NCBI GenBank assembly: GCA_025455505.1
Contig: JALOMK010000045.1
Coordinates: 1-9,895, forward strand
From: Bacteroidales bacterium
GTDB taxonomy: Bacteria > Bacteroidota > Bacteroidia > Bacteroidales > VadinHA17
DNA length: 9,895 nucleotides
Direction of reading: 5' to 3'
Part shown: positions 1-7,498 of the stretch, in pieces
Numbering within the stretch: position 1 is the stretch's first letter
Layout: each line of letters begins with the position of its first letter
Program-made: the position numbers and the translations under genes
Notes under the pieces: generated by a model
Databases searched by the model: none
Told to the model about the DNA's origin: nothing
The model's input: the letters and a program-made list of their open reading frames with translations, nothing else

Positions 1-1
1 C

Positions 2-319
2 GTTGATATGTCGGCAAGGATCTGCCACCTTCAATATCAGTCAGCCAGGGACAGGAAACGAGTACGCGATTTCTGCATTAAATACCAGGACAGGCTGCTC
101 TACGGCACTGATGTGGGCTACAGCGGAAGCAGTAATCCCGATGGTTTCCGCAAGAGAATGCACGAAACCTGGCTCGACGACTGGAAATATTTCACAAGCG
201 ACGAGCCAATGACTTCAACAAGGTTCAGGGGTGAATTCACAGGCCTGAAGCTTCCAGCAGAAGTGGTTGACAAAATCTATAGGGAAAATGCTGTAATATC
301 GTATAAACTTGAATTATGA
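2..319 (+). CDS. Amidohydrolase family protein (amidohydrolase-2 type), C-terminal part
   Basis: The reading frame enters from the left edge and ends at a TGA, so only about 105 C-terminal residues are visible and the start lies outside the window. The fragment has the RLLYGTD segment (Asp at about visible residue 37) that closes the metal-binding barrel of PF04909-type amidohydrolases, followed by a helical tail ending in a LPAEVVDKIYRENA-like segment typical of the family's last helix. Family members hydrolyse or decarboxylate varied substrates through a metal centre in a TIM barrel; the substrate cannot be read from this fragment. The phrase LQYQSARDRKRVRDFCIKYQ before the motif fits the Bacteroidota versions of the family. 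Its stop overlaps the next gene's start (ATGA), so the two are probably translated together. An ATG at position 8 is internal and is not the true start. Confidence 0.8.
   Translation, partial: VDMSARICHLQYQSARDRKRVRDFCIKYQDRLLYGTDVGYSGSSNPDGFRKRMHETWLDDWKYFTSDEPMTSTRFRGEFTGLKLPAEVVDKIYRENAVISYKLEL
316..319 (+). other. ATGA stop-start overlap
   Basis: The TGA stop of the amidohydrolase (317-319) overlaps the ATG of the esterase gene (316-318). This usually indicates one transcript and translational coupling by ribosome re-initiation. No Shine-Dalgarno-like sequence precedes the ATG, which supports coupling as the way the esterase is started. Confidence 0.75.
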
Positions 320-1485
320 AAAGAACTGTTCTTGTTTCGACAATTTTTCTGCTGGGCTCAGTTCTCACAAATGCCCAGACTGGTCTGCCAGCCGGCGGAT
401 CGAAACCAGCTTCCTCGAATGTAAGAGGAGCTGAATTTCCAAGGGTCACTGACGATCTCAGGGCCATCTTCAGGATCAAGGCCCCCGATGCCGGCAAGGT
501 AGAGGTGCAGGTTGGTAAAAAGTACGATATGGCAAAGGACAGCGCAGGTTTCTGGTCGGTTACAACCGATCCGCTGGTGCCGGGTTTCCATTATTATTTC
601 CTGTTCATCAACGGGGTGCAGGTTAGCGACCCTGCCAGTGAAACTTTTTTTGGCTGGGGACGGATGTCTGGCGGAATAGAGATACCTGAGGCGGGTGTTG
701 ATTTTTATTCCCTTAAAGACGTACCTCACGGCGACATCCGCCAGAAGTGGTATTTCTCAGAGGTTACAGGCGCCTGGCGGCGCTGTTTCGTCTATTGTCC
801 CCCCGGATATAATGAAAGCACCCCGGAAAGGTACCCTGTGCTATATCTTCAGCATGGCTCCGGAGAAGACGAGAGGAGCTGGGGTGTACAGGGCAGGGCC
901 GACATTATAATGGATAACCTGATAGCGGAGCGAAAGGCCTTGCCTATGCTCATAGTGATGGACCAGGGTTATGCCGTTCGGAAAGGTGCTCAGTCAGCAG
1001 CCGCACCGCAACCCGCCGGACAGCAGCAACAAGGGCCTTCTGCCTTTGAAGAAGTTGTTATTAAAGATCTTATCCCTTTTATTGACAGTCATTTCAGGAC
1101 TCTTTCCGATCGCGGCCACAGGGCTATGGCAGGACTCTCAATGGGAGGAGGACAAACGCTCCAGATAACAACGAGGAACCTTGACAAATTTGCATATATA
1201 GGTGGATTCAGCGGCACAGGGCGGCTTACGGCCGATTCTGATCTTAAAACAGTGTTTAACGGGGCCTTTGCCGACGCAAAATCATTCAACAGCAGGGTGA
1301 AACTTGTCTGGATAGGCATCGGCACCGCCGAGCCTGAGAACATGTACAAGGGAGTCAAGGGCTTCCACGAGGCACTTGAAAAGATTGGAATCAGGCATGT
1401 TTATTACGAGTCTCCGGGCACCGACCACGAATGGCAGACATGGCGAAGGTCACTGCATGAGTTTGCACCCTTGCTTTTCAGGTAA
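316..1485 (+). CDS. Exported CE1/enterochelin-esterase-like serine esterase
   Basis: This 389-residue protein has a signal peptide (residues 1-20, ending LTNAQ, likely cleaved near Ala20), so it probably acts in the periplasm or outside. Residues about 35-130 form an E-set/CBM48-like beta domain (RAIFRIKAPDAGKVEVQ, then a GFHYYFLFINGVQVSDP strand set). Residues about 140-389 form an alpha/beta hydrolase of the esterase D/feruloyl esterase type. Visible catalytic parts are LQHGSGEDERSW at 178-189 (oxyanion region), GLSMGG at 273-278 with nucleophile Ser275, and TDHEW with His371. The acid position after the GIGT strand (334-337) carries Glu339 or Glu341 rather than the usual Asp. A low-complexity Ala/Pro/Gln stretch at about 225-241 interrupts the fold, probably as a surface loop. 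Homologues de-esterify feruloylated or acetylated glycans or siderophores; the substrate here is unknown. It is coupled to the amidohydrolase upstream. Confidence 0.87.
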   Translation: MKRTVLVSTIFLLGSVLTNAQTGLPAGGSKPASSNVRGAEFPRVTDDLRAIFRIKAPDAGKVEVQVGKKYDMAKDSAGFWSVTTDPLVPGFHYYFLFINGVQVSDPASETFFGWGRMSGGIEIPEAGVDFYSLKDVPHGDIRQKWYFSEVTGAWRRCFVYCPPGYNESTPERYPVLYLQHGSGEDERSWGVQGRADIIMDNLIAERKALPMLIVMDQGYAVRKGAQSAAAPQPAGQQQQGPSAFEEVVIKDLIPFIDSHFRTLSDRGHRAMAGLSMGGGQTLQITTRNLDKFAYIGGFSGTGRLTADSDLKTVFNGAFADAKSFNSRVKLVWIGIGTAEPENMYKGVKGFHEALEKIGIRHVYYESPGTDHEWQTWRRSLHEFAPLLFR

Positions 1486-1513
1486 ACAGATCACGGTTTT
1501 ATTTGATTGAGCT

Positions 1514-2959
1514 ATGATAACATTTGCGGTTTCAATTGCAGTTCTTGTGCTTGGGTACCTTCTCTATTCGAGGTTCATCGAACGGATTGAAGGAATTGAT
1601 CCCACTCGCAAAACACCTGCATATAAACTTGCCGACGGTGTTGATTACGTTCCGATGCCATGGTGGAAGGTATTCCTTATACAGTTTCTCAATATTGCCG
1701 GGCTGGGACCTATTTTCGGTGCAGTTGCCGGTGCAATGTGGGGACCGGTGGCTTTTCTCTGGATAGTGCTCGGGTCAGTTTTTGCGGGAGCCGTTCATGA
1801 TTATTTCTCGGGCATGCTCTCGATCCGCCATAATGGCCTCAGCATTACAGAGATCGTCGGTATATACCTTGGCAAGGGCGTAAAACAGTTCATGAGGATA
1901 TTCACAGTAATTCTCATGGTCCTCGTCGGTGCAGTGTTCATAATGGGACCGGCAAAGATACTTGCAGGCCTTACCCCGGAGTCGCTTGATATGACATTCT
2001 GGGTCTGGGTTGTATTTGCATACTATGTACTTGCAACAATGCTTCCAGTCGATAAAATAATCGGCCGGGTATATCCCCTGTTCGGTTTTGCACTCGCTTT
2101 TATGGCAATAGGACTCATAACTGCCCTCTTTGTGAAAGGTTATTCGATACCCGAACTTAACAGCAGCAATTTTGCAAACCTCCATTCCGATCCGGAGAAT
2201 TTTCCTGTGTTTCCAATGATGTTCATTACAATAGCATGCGGAGCTATTTCAGGATTCCATTCCACACAGTCACCGATGATGGCGCGCTGCATAACAAATG
2301 AAAAGCTTGGGAGAAGGGTGTTTTACGGGGCTATGATAACAGAGGGAATTGTTGCGATGATCTGGGCAGCCATCGGAATGAGTTTCTACGGAGGGATTAG
2401 GGAACTTAATGATACAATGACTGCAAACAACGGCAACGCCGCCTTTCTTGTGAACGAAATATCAAATTCTCTTCTCGGGAAAGTCGGAGGGGTATTAGCC
2501 CTGATCGGTGTTGTTGCGGCGCCAATTACATCGGGCGACACGGCGTTCAGGAGTGCCAGGCTCATTGTTGCTGACTTTCTTTCGTTCAAACAGGGGCCGG
2601 TCAGGAACCGCCTTGCGATCAGCATACCTCTTTTCCTTGCCGGGTTCCTTCTTACACGCATTGACTTTGGAATCATCTGGCGTTATTTCGCGTGGTCGAA
2701 CCAGACCCTGGCGATGGTTGTACTCTGGGCAATAACTGTATATCTTGCCGGAGCAGGCAAGAATTATTTTGTCACTCTTATTCCCGCAATGCTCATGACT
2801 GCCGTAACCACAACATACATATTTACAGCTCCTGAAGGATTTTCACTTCCTGCTGAAGTATCATATGCTGCCGGTGGAGTTGTTACTGTTGTACTTACAG
2901 CAGTTTTCTTCCGGCATCGGCCGCTTCTTGCTGCCCGGACACCCGTAGCAGGGACCTGA
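1514..2959 (+). CDS. cstA: CstA-family carbon starvation transporter, short form
   Basis: This is a 481-residue integral inner-membrane protein with about a dozen hydrophobic segments. Family signatures run in order: QFLNIAGLGPIFGAVAGAMW (57-76), GAVHDYFSGMLSIRHNG (92-108), SGFHSTQSPMMARC (246-259), PITSGDTAFRSARL (337-350) and YFAWSNQTLA (391-400). CstA proteins import pyruvate and/or peptides during carbon limitation, probably by cation coupling. Escherichia coli CstA is about 700 residues; this protein keeps the conserved core but lacks the longer C-terminal extension, like other short homologues in anaerobes. The start is the first ATG, which begins with a membrane helix. It follows the esterase by 28 bases and may share its transcript. 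No CstR-like regulator or LytS/LytT-type pyruvate sensor is visible nearby. The family is clear; the substrate is inferred. Confidence 0.93.
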   Translation: MITFAVSIAVLVLGYLLYSRFIERIEGIDPTRKTPAYKLADGVDYVPMPWWKVFLIQFLNIAGLGPIFGAVAGAMWGPVAFLWIVLGSVFAGAVHDYFSGMLSIRHNGLSITEIVGIYLGKGVKQFMRIFTVILMVLVGAVFIMGPAKILAGLTPESLDMTFWVWVVFAYYVLATMLPVDKIIGRVYPLFGFALAFMAIGLITALFVKGYSIPELNSSNFANLHSDPENFPVFPMMFITIACGAISGFHSTQSPMMARCITNEKLGRRVFYGAMITEGIVAMIWAAIGMSFYGGIRELNDTMTANNGNAAFLVNEISNSLLGKVGGVLALIGVVAAPITSGDTAFRSARLIVADFLSFKQGPVRNRLAISIPLFLAGFLLTRIDFGIIWRYFAWSNQTLAMVVLWAITVYLAGAGKNYFVTLIPAMLMTAVTTTYIFTAPEGFSLPAEVSYAAGGVVTVVLTAVFFRHRPLLAARTPVAGT

Positions 2960-3009
2960 AAAAACGAGTCAGAATATAACTATCAAAAAAAATACTTAAA
3001 CCAGATTTA

Positions 3010-4008
3010 ATGAAAAGGATACTAGTTGCCGGGGCCGGAGGATTCATCGGAGGCCACCTTGTAAAGGAACTGATCAGGGAAGGACATACAGTCCGTGCCG
3101 TAGATATTAAACCTCTGAATGAGTGGTACCAGGTTTCAGAAAAGTCAGAAAACCTTGTGCTTGACCTCAGGCTGCGCGAAAACTGTTTCAGGGCGGTGAA
3201 CGGGTTCAATGAGGTTTTTAACCTTGCTGCAGACATGGGCGGTATGGGATTCATTGAGAACAACAAGGCGGCGTGCATGATAAGCGTCCTTATAAACACC
3301 CATCTATTGATAGCTTCAAAGGAATGCGGGGCCGACAGGTTTTTCTATGCTTCCTCGGCATGCGTATACAATGGTGATAAGCAGACCGATCCTGACAATC
3401 CCGGCCTGAAGGAATCCGACGCCTATCCGGCCCTCGCCGAGGACGGCTATGGATGGGAGAAGCTCTTCAGCGAGAGGATGTGCAGGCACTTTTCGGAAGA
3501 CTTCGGACTGGTTACAAGAGTGGCAAGGTTTCATAACGTATACGGGCCTTTCGGCACGTACGACGGCGGCCGCGAAAAAGCTCCGGCAGCTATCTGCAGG
3601 AAGGTTATCGAAGCCGGGATCTCCGGGAAAAAGGAAATTCTGATCTGGGGCGACGGGCAGCAGACAAGGAGTTTCATGTATATCGATGATTGCATTAAGG
3701 GCATCATCGACATTATGTACAGCGGAATCAGTGAACCCATCAATCTCGGCAGCAGTGAGATGGTGTCAATAAACCAGCTCGTCAGCATCGTGGAGGACAT
3801 TGCCGGATACAGGCTCGAAAGGAAATATGACCTAAACGCTCCAAAGGGAGTAAGAGGCCGCAACTCCGACAACACCCTCATACGACAATATCTAGGCTGG
3901 GAGCCTTCCATATCTCTGAAGAAGGGCCTTAAGAAAACCTATGAATGGATCGCCTCAGAATTGTCGGAAGGAAATGACGGTAAAAATTCACGGCGTTTTA
4001 ACAGGTAG
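3010..4008 (+). CDS. GDP-mannose 3,5-epimerase-like short-chain dehydrogenase/epimerase
   Basis: This 332-residue cytoplasmic extended SDR protein begins with a Rossmann motif, VAGAGGFIGG (Gly8, Gly11, Gly14), for NAD(P). The body closely follows GDP-mannose 3,5-epimerase, which converts GDP-D-mannose to GDP-L-galactose or GDP-L-gulose. Matching segments are AADMGGMGFIE (73-83), FFYASSACVY (111-120), YGWEK with Tyr147 and Lys151, RFHNVYGPFGTYDGGREKAP (173-192) and GVRGRNSDNTL (280-290). Cys118, Tyr147 and Lys190 keep the same spacing (29 and 43 residues) as the catalytic Cys145, Tyr174 and Lys217 of the plant enzyme as I recall its numbering, so a full 3,5-epimerase site is plausible. A simpler GDP-sugar epimerase is the alternative. 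An A-rich 50-base leader separates it from cstA. A GHMP kinase follows 10 bases after the stop, suggesting a two-gene sugar-activation unit. Confidence 0.88.
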   Translation: MKRILVAGAGGFIGGHLVKELIREGHTVRAVDIKPLNEWYQVSEKSENLVLDLRLRENCFRAVNGFNEVFNLAADMGGMGFIENNKAACMISVLINTHLLIASKECGADRFFYASSACVYNGDKQTDPDNPGLKESDAYPALAEDGYGWEKLFSERMCRHFSEDFGLVTRVARFHNVYGPFGTYDGGREKAPAAICRKVIEAGISGKKEILIWGDGQQTRSFMYIDDCIKGIIDIMYSGISEPINLGSSEMVSINQLVSIVEDIAGYRLERKYDLNAPKGVRGRNSDNTLIRQYLGWEPSISLKKGLKKTYEWIASELSEGNDGKNSRRFNR

Positions 4009-4018
4009 ATCCGGGGAT

Positions 4019-4753
4019 ATGATTCATGAAAGATTCCCTTACCGCCTCTGCCTGGCAGGAGGCTGGATCGACCAGCCCTGGGTGTCTTCCGTCCACCCTG
4101 GAACTGTTGTCGTGGCACAGATTCATCCCGATTTTGAATTCAACGACAGGTCGGGGCTTGCAACAAGTTCGAGGAGAGTGGCCCTTGGTCTCTGGGGCGA
4201 CAGGTACCCTGAAGGTGACATTGAAAAGAACGCAAAAAGGCTCTTCGATACCGAAAATCCTCCAGGTGCAAAGTATGTTTCGGGCTCCCAGGATCATATT
4301 GGCCTTCTTTATCCCGGTATTAACCGCCTGTGGTATAACGGCTCCTACTGGCCGGAGATCATAGAGTCCTCAACCGATTCCTCAGTCTGCGACTGGCTGT
4401 CGGATGTTCTTCACATGGTTCCTCTCGAACCGCGTCCCGAGGGTTACGATCCTCTCAGGGAAATGCACCTTGATAGGCAGCTGGTGAAGGAGCTTGGTGA
4501 GGCCGGGGAACTCTGCTGGGAATCGGTTTTAAGGCGCGATGTTGCCGGACTTGGTAAAGCGCTTACAAAAACATTTATTTCGTGGAGCAGGATACTGCCC
4601 CTGACAGTGCCTGACCGGGTGATGGAGGAGATGGAAACAAAATACTTTCCTTATTATCAAGGGGCTATCACTTCAGGCAGCGGGGGCGGCTATGTTATCG
4701 TTGTATCGGAAAGACCGGTAGCCGGATCAATTAAAATCAGGGTGCGTTATTAG
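4019..4753 (+). CDS. Compact GHMP-superfamily sugar kinase-like protein
   Basis: From the chosen ATG the protein is 244 residues, short for a GHMP kinase (usually 300-350). The superfamily motifs can be picked out in order: PYRLCLAGGWIDQPW (7-21), resembling the substrate/motif-1 region of fucokinase- and heptose-kinase-like members; RSGLATSSR (44-52), a reduced ATP-binding motif 2; SGSQDHIGLLYPGINRL (88-104), with Asp92 as candidate catalytic base; and GAITSGSGGGY (215-225), motif 3. The likely reaction is ATP-dependent phosphorylation of a sugar, possibly at C1, in the cytoplasm. The 4019 start gives a normal N-terminus immediately before motif 1. In-frame ATGs at 3941 and 3974 would overlap the epimerase and add residues with no family resemblance, although 3974 has a purine-rich GGAAGGA just before it. 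The pairing with the epimerase suggests GDP-sugar or sugar-phosphate metabolism. The exact substrate is unknown, and a non-kinase role is possible. Confidence 0.7.
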   Translation: MIHERFPYRLCLAGGWIDQPWVSSVHPGTVVVAQIHPDFEFNDRSGLATSSRRVALGLWGDRYPEGDIEKNAKRLFDTENPPGAKYVSGSQDHIGLLYPGINRLWYNGSYWPEIIESSTDSSVCDWLSDVLHMVPLEPRPEGYDPLREMHLDRQLVKELGEAGELCWESVLRRDVAGLGKALTKTFISWSRILPLTVPDRVMEEMETKYFPYYQGAITSGSGGGYVIVVSERPVAGSIKIRVRY

Positions 4754-4801
4754 TAAGTCCTGCCCGGAAAACAAGGATATCAACGGAGCTCCCTTTCCCG
4801 T

Positions 4802-7417
4802 TTACTGTAAATCAATCCTGAGGTTGTTGCGGGATTCAATATTTTCAGGGCTGATGTTTTTCAGAACCTTCCACTTGTCGGTTCCGGGCTCGCCTGCCTC
4901 AATCATGTAAGTCCCTTCTTCAAAGACCCCGGGGCGAAACTTATTTCCTCTGATCCTGAGTGCATAAACAAGCTCCCCTGTTTCCTCGTTTGTGATTTTA
5001 ACCACCGGCGGCAGGTCAGTGCCGTTTATCTCAAGTTCCGGAAGCCAGTATGCTGCCTTCCTTGAGTAATTATCCTCCTGCATAAACCTCACCGGCCAGC
5101 CTTGATATGGTTTTGCACCGGGCGCTGACGGATCGGTCTGGCGGGGCCAGTTGGCCATTTCAATTTCCCGGGTGTTCTTATTGAATCTGATTATTCCGTA
5201 ACCAGCAGACCGGTCATATAGTTTTGCCGGCTGCATCCCTGAAACCATGGGGTTGGCAACTGCCAGAACGGTCATTTTGTTTCCGAATCCATCGAGGAAG
5301 TCGCCTGTGTTTTCAGGCTGACCCGGGGCCCTGTTCCTGCCCGGGGTATTCGGAAACCATCTTCTTGGAAAATAATTTGAAATTGATGGAACGCAAATTG
5401 CATAAGGAGAATCGCCCCAGTTTTCAATGCCGTATTTCACTGTGCTGGCAAGGTGCTGATCACCTGCGATATGAACTGCAAATGCTTTTCGCATTACCCT
5501 GAGGGCCGCATCCCGTCCTTGTCTGGGCCATCCGTCGCTGTCCATATCCTGCGTGGGAATGTCATTTGCAGGATACTCGTCTTTTTCAGTTATCCTCAGT
5601 CTGCTGACAACAACATCGCTCTGTGCCGAGTCGGGCAGGGTGGCGACTGTGCAGAAAATAGTCTGCGAAATCACTGCCTTGAATATTGTCCTGCCGCTCC
5701 AGTCGCCGGCCCAATTCTCCAGGAAGGACAGCTGCCTTTCTCCCAGCAGTTCTGCAGGAACATCAAGCACAGACGGGTCGACAAGACGGCTGCTTTCGGC
5801 CCATCCATTGATAACTCTAAGTGATGCTGGCATCAGCGCTTTCGGGGCCGATTTCCATTTACGGTCCTCAACGATTGCAAAGCTTATGCCCCCGAGCCTG
5901 TAATCGGTATAATACACCGATATGCCCTGCAAAACAGGTGTCGGATCGTATGGGTCGGGCATGTGGGCAGTCTGGGTGCGCTGAACCATATTGACCCATT
6001 CAGCCGGCATTTTGTATCCCCCGTCGTCCTGCCATTCCTTTGTATCGTCCGATTTTTTAGCGGCTTTGCCTCCGCATCCCCAGAGGTTACCGTGGTATAC
6101 GTCATGATCGTCGGGAAGACATACTGAAGGTATCTGCCTGAGCATCGAGCCGTATTCCCACCCGAACATGTACCATTTGCGCAGATAGTCAAGGACAGCC
6201 GTTTCCAGGGGCTCCATTGTGATGCCAAAGCCCCCCCGGGGCTCATAGATCTGATCGCCTGTATAAACAAGGAGGTCGGGCTTGTGCTTCATGACGTGAT
6301 CACTGACTTCCTTATTCGGAAAACCAAGGTCGTTATTGCCTGTAAAGGCTGCAACAATTATCTCTTCCCTGTCCTCCGGATCCTTTTTAATTGTTCCCTC
6401 GTAATAATAGTCACGGGGCCTTTTGCCGTCATGGCTCCATGAATAGACGACCCGGTACGGAATGTCGGTTGCGCTGTTCCACTTTTCAATCCTGAAAACC
6501 GCAGTTCGCGACAGTGGGTCAATTGCTGACTCTCCGGCTTTTTCCCACTTTCTGCCATCCTGCATTATTTCCAGTGTAAGGAATGACTGATCAGATGCCG
6601 CAAGAGGGGGCATTTGTGCAGTCAGCTTCATCACATCCCTGCTAAGAGTGTAAAGAGTGAAAAGCACGGGGCCGAAAGAACGATCCGGATGCTCTGCCAG
6701 CCTCCCGCCTGAAGCAGTCCAGCCTTCGAACCAATAGCCCTGCTTATCACGTAAGGCACCCGGTGCGGAATTGAAATGGCTCTGTAAAGCTATATTGCCC
6801 GTGAGGCCTGTGTCGCTGACCCTGGTTGAAATTTCCGCAAGAGATTTTTTAGTTGCGTTGCTGTAGGCAGTCAGTGTGACGGTATAGATTCCATCTTCCG
6901 CCGCCAGTGCCTTGACTGACAGTTTAATGCCTTTCTCACTGGCCAGCTCTTCCTTGATGTTCACAGAATCAGGATTATCTTCTGCCACTACATTGCCAAT
7001 GAAGATCCTGCCGGCAGTGCTTATCCCGGCATTTATCCCCTTGCCATAAACAGCATCGTCGCGATAGTCATTGAACTCTCCTTTTGCTCCCAGGATGAAC
7101 CCGCCCCAGCCTGCTGCACCGGTTCCGGATGTTGTCGCTGGCAATCCAAGAACCACCGTGGATTCAAAATCGCCTCGAACCCCTTCAAGGCAGTGGCTTA
7201 ACAGGTGAATCGAGCGGCCGGTCCCTGCAACCAGGCATTTCAGGCGGCCCTGTTCCACTTTCCAGTCCTGCATTGGGTTTGTCCAGTATTCAGGACCGAT
7301 CCAAATTCTCGATCCTTCCGGGTTCCAGTTGCTTACAAAGCCGGTTTTTGAGGAAGGAATGCTGCATGAAGTTGCCAGCAATGCAGATACAAAAATGGTA
7401 AAACCAAGGTTTTTCAT
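4802..7417 (-). CDS. PhoD-type alkaline phosphatase/metallophosphoesterase lipoprotein
   Basis: This 871-residue exported protein has a lipoprotein-like signal: a hydrophobic stretch ending LLATSC, with Cys18 the probable lipidated residue (the lipobox is loose, as is common in Bacteroidota). Residues about 25-240 look like a beta-rich concanavalin/laminin-G-type domain (GWGGFILGAKGEFNDYRDDA near 103-122). Residues about 245-345 form an Ig-like domain as found before PhoD catalytic domains. The catalytic part (about 352-760) shows TGNND (359-363), YTGDQIYE (385-392), LPDDHDVYHGN (434-444), ISQTIFC (583-589) and HIAGDQH (649-655), the metal-binding pattern of PhoD phosphodiesterases/phosphatases. 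PhoD enzymes release phosphate from phosphomono- and diesters using Fe/Ca centres. The usual Cys-containing GSCSD-like segment is replaced here by TGNND. A further beta segment ends the protein. The gene lies 81 bases downstream of the coiled-coil protein on the same strand and converges on the kinase gene. No Pho box was recognised. Confidence 0.85.
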   Translation of the reverse strand: MKNLGFTIFVSALLATSCSIPSSKTGFVSNWNPEGSRIWIGPEYWTNPMQDWKVEQGRLKCLVAGTGRSIHLLSHCLEGVRGDFESTVVLGLPATTSGTGAAGWGGFILGAKGEFNDYRDDAVYGKGINAGISTAGRIFIGNVVAEDNPDSVNIKEELASEKGIKLSVKALAAEDGIYTVTLTAYSNATKKSLAEISTRVSDTGLTGNIALQSHFNSAPGALRDKQGYWFEGWTASGGRLAEHPDRSFGPVLFTLYTLSRDVMKLTAQMPPLAASDQSFLTLEIMQDGRKWEKAGESAIDPLSRTAVFRIEKWNSATDIPYRVVYSWSHDGKRPRDYYYEGTIKKDPEDREEIIVAAFTGNNDLGFPNKEVSDHVMKHKPDLLVYTGDQIYEPRGGFGITMEPLETAVLDYLRKWYMFGWEYGSMLRQIPSVCLPDDHDVYHGNLWGCGGKAAKKSDDTKEWQDDGGYKMPAEWVNMVQRTQTAHMPDPYDPTPVLQGISVYYTDYRLGGISFAIVEDRKWKSAPKALMPASLRVINGWAESSRLVDPSVLDVPAELLGERQLSFLENWAGDWSGRTIFKAVISQTIFCTVATLPDSAQSDVVVSRLRITEKDEYPANDIPTQDMDSDGWPRQGRDAALRVMRKAFAVHIAGDQHLASTVKYGIENWGDSPYAICVPSISNYFPRRWFPNTPGRNRAPGQPENTGDFLDGFGNKMTVLAVANPMVSGMQPAKLYDRSAGYGIIRFNKNTREIEMANWPRQTDPSAPGAKPYQGWPVRFMQEDNYSRKAAYWLPELEINGTDLPPVVKITNEETGELVYALRIRGNKFRPGVFEEGTYMIEAGEPGTDKWKVLKNISPENIESRNNLRIDLQ

Positions 7418-7498
7418 TTATGGAATCAGATTAATTGGAGTGCGTACGGAAAATATTTCTGGTCAGTTAAAATGCAGGTACATCCTTCCAATCAGCTG

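Noticed and set aside
1497..1504. TTTATTTG as a promoter -7 element for cstA
   Set aside because: It has a mismatch at a key position, has no -33 partner, and would start transcription almost at the ATG.
1775..2185. A 136-residue reverse open frame inside the CstA gene
   Set aside because: It is rich in Cys, His and Tyr with no signal or domain, and lies wholly opposite a well-conserved transporter; it is a shadow frame.
2895..3299. A 134-residue reverse open frame across the cstA-epimerase junction
   Set aside because: It overlaps two clearly coding genes on the other strand and shows no recognisable motif.
4754..4801. Possible bidirectional terminator between the converging kinase and phosphatase genes
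   Set aside because: Only a short GGAGCTCC palindrome is present, with no stable stem and no T-run.
5884..6270. A 128-residue reverse open frame in another frame of the phosphatase gene
   Set aside because: It lies out of frame within the conserved metal-binding part of the phosphatase and its composition is unlike a real protein; it is not a sign of frameshift because the main frame is intact.
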